Both the position numbers and the translations under genes were made by a program. DNA of 64,000 nt from NCBI GenBank assembly GCA_024036415.1, contig JAMWET010003098.1, forward strand, positions 925,001 through 989,000, given 5' to 3'. Source of the stretch: Prochilodus magdalenae. Its lineage: Eukaryota; Chordata; Actinopteri; Characiformes; Prochilodontidae. This document shows positions 60,119 to 64,000 of the stretch, one piece after another. The notes under the pieces were generated by a model that worked only from the letters and a program-made list of their open reading frames with translations, was not told the origin of the DNA and did no database searches. The stretch's first letter is position 1. Each line of letters begins with the position of its first letter.

Positions 60119-60400
60119 AACCCTTGTAATTCTAATCTGCTCTGTGTTTGTATCCTAGCGTGGCTTTGTTTAGCCTTGTCTCTTGTTTCTATTCTTCTTT
60201 AGTTTGTTCTGGTTAAGACCTCAGCCTGCCTCAGTTCACCTTGAATTTGCCTACATTGACTTTATCTCCTAGTGTGTTGAGCCCTGCTCTGAACTTTGAC
60301 TATGATTGTTGGATTTGAGTAAATAAACAGCCGTTGCATTCTACTCCCTTGTCTTGCATGTCCCAGTAGGCAAATAAAGGTTACTGTACTGCCAAAAGGG
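60119..60400 (+). mobile_element. Possible LTR or retroelement 3' end
   Basis: Pyrimidine-rich, with repeated CCT/TTG words (TGTTTGTATCCTAGCG, TTAGCCTTGTCTC), then GAGTAAATAAACAG (poly(A)-type word) and CATTCTACTCCCTTGTCTTG. This is reminiscent of solo LTRs of fish retroelements. No direct-repeat partner was seen. Confidence 0.3.
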
Positions 60401-60884
60401 CCATTTTTAAGTCCTCATTCATGAGCAGTTTTTCACTTTAGAATCTCAGTTCTTCCTCCGACGAGAAAGGCGAGTCTGAGAGAGTCTGTAATTAGTCCAG
60501 GAGAGACAGATAGAGGACAAACTTCCCTGCGGGTTCACTTGTACTGTGTGACTGCAGTATGTATCAGTGAGCGAAACGTAACAGTGTTTTGTTCCACTCA
60601 GTTTCGTTCTCCCGTGCTGTCCCTGCAGTGTGCGCTGCTGTGGGCTATGGAGAGCTCCGTGTGCCTTCATCAGGCTCCCACCAGGCTGCTAATTGTTTCT
60701 TAGTACAGCTGTGGGTTAGACTGGTGTCTGTAATGGCGTCTGTAATCGAAGAAAAAGAGGCTTTTTGCAGAAGGAAGTGGAAAAGAAGCACGCTTGCATA
60801 CACTAGCGCTTTAACTGACCTCAAAGTTTTTTACCAAATTTGAATGCAGCCTGAGAACATTCTGGCCTGGTTCAATCCAAAAAC
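60401..60884. other. No gene seen
   Basis: A good acceptor-like sequence ends at 60627, but no donor-bounded open exon follows convincingly. Confidence 0.35.
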
Positions 60885-61345
60885 GGTAGGTTTTGAATCT
60901 GAACCTGCTGTAGCTCAGCAAAACTGTCTGAACCAACCTTTACTCCAGCAGAATTCTGTCTGAAACCAACAGCCTGACAAAAATCCATCTGAACACAACC
61001 TTAGTTTAGCAAAATTGTCTTAACCCAACACCAGTCTGATGAATCTTTGTTTTTTGTCTGAGTTAATAAACTCTGCTTGGGTTTGAGGAACCAGATTAAC
61101 CAGATTAAATACTGCAGGAACCAGATTAAATACTGCAGAACCCAAATAAAATATCGTATCGTAACAAAATCTGTCTAAACCCAACTACAGACCTGTCTGA
61201 ACCCAGCTGTAGTTCAAGAGAAGTCTTTCGAGGCCCCAATGTGGTCCAACAGAAGTCTGTCTAAACCCAACTGTAGTCCAACAAAGTTTTGTATTAACCT
61301 GACACCTCCGAAAACTGTGTAGAAATCGGACTTTAGTCCAAGAAA
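60885..61345. repeat. Degenerate minisatellite, about 30-32-bp units
   Basis: GTCTGAACCAACCTTTACTC, GTCTTAACCCAACACCAG, GTCTAAACCCAACTACAG, GTCTGAACCCAGCTGTAG and GTCTAAACCCAACTGTAGTC recur, each followed by a CAACA(G)AA-type word. A different sub-repeat (AACCAGATTAAATACTGCAG) is inserted at about 61090-61140. Confidence 0.7.
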
Positions 61346-62400
61346 GTCGTGGGAAAGTATAATATTCCCATATATTCTTAATAATTCCTAATGGTAATGG
61401 TCATGCTTTTCTACAGTACAGACCCTGCAGATGAACCTTTCTGTGAATCATATCTCTTGTACAAAAGACACGCTCGGGTGTCACCTGTGCATCGCAGCAT
61501 CTGCACAAATCTGTGTTTTTATACTCAGCTGCAATGCTAGCAAGTAGATCATGCTAGCGTTGCAAGCTCGGTTTAAATATTCTATGCTTGGCCTGCGGTG
61601 CGGCTAAGGCCAAGTGGTGTGAGAGTGTTGATAGATTTAGACAGAGCTTGCCAGCCTCTTCTTTTCTCTTATCTTCTCTCTTCTTCTGTCCTCTCTTCAC
61701 CTCTCTGCAGGATTAAGTGCTTTCCCCTGTATCTCTGCAGGTGGTAATAAACATATGTATTTGGAAGTTGGCCTTTTGCCACCTTACCTACCTGTCACCC
61801 CCAGCCCAGCTCAGCTTGTGGGTCAGAGATATTGGTTTCCTGGCCAGCAGTGTATTTTTTAAATACAGAAAGAAACAGACACATGATCAGACATGCACAG
61901 TAATCAGAACACACAGAGTGATGGTGGAGGCGGGTAACACCTGTGAACTGGAAGAGGTGACTTGTGTGTTTTATTAAAAAAGTAACAACAATAAAACGAC
62001 TTTATTAAGTGCCGTTACCTGGAAGCAGCTTGGTGTCTCCTGTCTTCATGCAAATCTGCTGATGTTGGTCATGCTTGTGCACAGCTCTACTTTTTTGCTT
62101 TTTGGTGGTGGGCCTGGGGATGGGGGTGGGAGGTGTAGGACAATATAGGAGATAGTGTGTATCTACATATCAGAGCTTTGCATATGTGTGTGTGTGTAAC
62201 ACTGAAGACTAACGCTGAAGACGAACGCTGAAGCAGGTGCTGTTCTGTGTGTAGACGTATAAAGCACAATAGGGTGGTGATTCTTATGTCTACTTGAATT
62301 TACATATTATTTAAATATGGATGTATTACTACATCTGACCACTGGAGGGAGATATACAGGACACGTATTTAGCAAGGACAAGCATTTGTTCATGATCTAA
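61346..62400. other. No gene seen
   Basis: CT-rich at 61655-61710. An 86-codon ORF at 61717 has no domain. Confidence 0.4.
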
Positions 62401-62810
62401 TGATTCTCTTTGCTTGTGTCTTGCTCTCTCTCTTTCTCTTTGTCTCTCCCTCTGTCCCACCTTCCCTTCTCACTCTATCATCTCTCTGCCTTTCATCTTT
62501 GTCACTTTTTCTCCAACCCTTCTCTCTCTCTCTTTTATCCCTTCTTTTTCTAACCTTCCTCTGTGCCATTTTCTGATGTCACTCTTTTTCTCTCTCCCCA
62601 TGTCTCTACCTCTTTTTCTCTCCCTCTCTCCCCCACATTGCCTCTTTCACTTTCTCCCTCTGTCATCCTCTGTCTCTCTCTCCATCTATTTCTCATTTTG
62701 CCTCTTTCTTTCCCACTCACCATCTTTCTATTCCTGTCTCTTTCTCCATGTCTCTCTCTCTCTCTCCTCTCTTTCTCTCTTGTGTCCTTTTTTCTGTCAG
62801 CCTTTGTTCA
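62401..62810. repeat. Pyrimidine-rich tract
   Basis: About 400 bp of CTCTTT/CTCCCT-type sequence. The 154-codon and 95-codon ORFs are its translations. Confidence 0.88.
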
Positions 62811-62985
62811 TCACCCTGCAAGCTCTCATGCTGTCCTCTGCCGTTTCTGAGTGCACTGTATTTCGGGCCTTTTGTTAAGTGACATGAACTCCTGAATATT
62901 TAGTGTGTGTGTGTTACACACAGCAGAGTACACACAGAACATGTTCTTCTTAGCAGGACTTTCTCTTGTACACTTCTTTACACAC

Positions 62986-63045
62986 GCGCACACACACACA
63001 CACACCCACACACACACACACACACACCCACATACACACACACAG
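62986..63045. repeat. (CA)n microsatellite
   Basis: CA units with CCCA and CATA interruptions. Confidence 0.93.
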
Positions 63046-63424
63046 TGACACTGACCCTTCCTTCTTAACGTAAAAGCATGAATTTGTGGGTTTAACTTTA
63101 TGAGGGGTGCTGAGGGGTCTACCATCATTTGACCCCCCTGTCTAATGTGATTTGGAGAGTAAATGAATTAAGTGCAGCTTTCATTGCACACTGGCTAGTG
63201 GTCTATTAGTGTAATTTTCCCAGCCCACCACCCCCACCTCTCACCCCTCCCGCCCCCTTTTTTTTGATGGGATCAGCAGTAAGTCTCTTAGTGCCGTGCG
63301 GGTGCCGGTGCTGGTGGGCTGTGGAGGATCAGGGTGATTTGGAGTGACACAGCCTGGCCCTCACTGGGCCTCTCCCGGCTCCAGCCTGGCTGATGGGGAG
63401 CAGCTGAGCCAGGAAGAGGTGACA
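63046..63424. other. No gene seen
   Basis: Mixed DNA with a CCCACC/CCGCCCCC run and poly-T at 63210-63266. Confidence 0.4.
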
Positions 63425-63530
63425 CACTCTCTTTTTGCTCTCCCTCTCTCCCTCCCTCTCTCCCTCCCTCCCCTCGCCCTCCCTCCCTCTCGCCCTCCCT
63501 CCCTCTCTCCCTCCCCCTCTCTCACTTACT
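63425..63530. repeat. (CCCT)n-type imperfect repeat
   Basis: CTCCCTCCCTCTCGCCCTCC-type sequence. Confidence 0.88.
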
Positions 63531-63691
63531 TGTACTCTCACCCTCATTTCCGCCCTGTTAGGCTTTCCCATCCTCTCTCTGACCATCTGACCCTTGTGGT
63601 TCACCCCGTTTTGTGTGCTTGTATAAATGTGTGCTTGTCTGTGTATTTTGCTGTTTCAGGACTGATAGAATGACCCTGACTTTACAGGATT

Positions 63692-64000
63692 CCTTTACTG
63701 GGACCTAGTATGTTTTACCAGCTTTCCCTTCAGTGTATTATGTAATTTTTAGTGCATGTAAACGGTCCGTAAAGTTGGAAATCCCAAAATACATGGAAGA
63801 GGGAGAAACTCTCCCACAGAAACCACTTTCCTCAGCTTCCTGAAATGCCTTGTTGGAATTCCAGTTTTTTTCTCTAATTACCAGGTGACGTCAACACAGT
63901 CCTTTTTGTCTGCCTACTGGCAAGCTTAGCACCGCCTCACACAACACAGAGAGCAGAGTTACAGTCTGAAACATGCTGCCCCAGTCTAGCTTTTAATGAC
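63692..64000 (+). mobile_element. TIR-bounded repeat family R, copy 3 (runs off the window)
   Basis: It starts TTACTGGGACCTAGTATG, the inverse of the 3' end of copy 2. It then follows copy 1 closely: CTCTCCCACAGAAACCACTT, CTGAAATGCCTTGTTGGAAT, CAAGCTTAGCACCGCCTCAC. The 3' end lies beyond 64000. Confidence 0.75.

Noticed and set aside
60600..60843. Possible exon after a strong acceptor (CCCGTGCTGTCCCTGCAG)
   Set aside because: No good donor. Two frames stay open only by chance length, and the peptide is not recognised.

Overview
This window looks like noncoding genomic DNA from a teleost fish. It has no operons, no long intact reading frames and no bacterial-style genes. It is dense in long CA/GT, CT/GA, TA and TATC microsatellites. 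It carries at least three tRNA-derived SINE families, an L2-type LINE 3' end, several Tc1/mariner deletion derivatives and several palindromic MITE-like repeats. The DANA/V-SINE-like element, the Tc1 families with long inverted ends and the L2-type tail are all familiar from ray-finned fishes. An otophysan such as a characin or catfish is my impression only; the sequence does not prove it.

Layout. 1-5.4 kb: a SINE, a telomere-like minisatellite with a 179-bp higher-order period, a conserved-element-like patch, a Tc1-like remnant, a decayed palindromic MITE and a CpG-richer patch. 5.4-16.6 kb: a Tc1-derived MITE, GT/CT microsatellites, a 640-bp TATC array, an inverted-repeat-only Tc1 MITE and a hAT-like MITE with probable 8-bp target duplications. 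16.6-31.3 kb: CA/TA arrays, a TIR-bounded repeat (three copies in the window), the L2 LINE 3' end, a 900-bp CT tract, two adjacent Tc1-like relics and another LINE 3' end with a pentanucleotide tail. 31.3-42 kb: two degenerate minisatellites interrupted by a SINE, CT tracts, an AT-rich hairpin, a LINE tail that grades into a TATC microsatellite, a palindromic MITE and a DANA-like SINE. 42-49 kb: an unidentified minus-strand coding relic, one candidate exon with good splice sites, a second Tc1-derived copy and a third copy of the first SINE. 49-64 kb: mostly unique noncoding DNA with two more SINE families, a CT/TA compound array, a 30-bp-period minisatellite and a third copy of the TIR-bounded repeat running off the end.

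Host genes. I find no multi-exon gene that I can name. One candidate internal exon (46520-46691, plus) has a plausible acceptor, a gtgagt donor and an open frame. Several patches are rich in TAAT and octamer-like words and resemble conserved regulatory DNA, so the window may lie in a gene desert or a very long intron. That is inference.

No new multi-gene system is visible. The most interesting material is transposon biology: an LINE/SINE pair sharing a 3' tail, MITE families at graded stages of decay, microsatellites seeded by LINE tails, and an unidentified protein-like relic at 42.5-43.5 kb.
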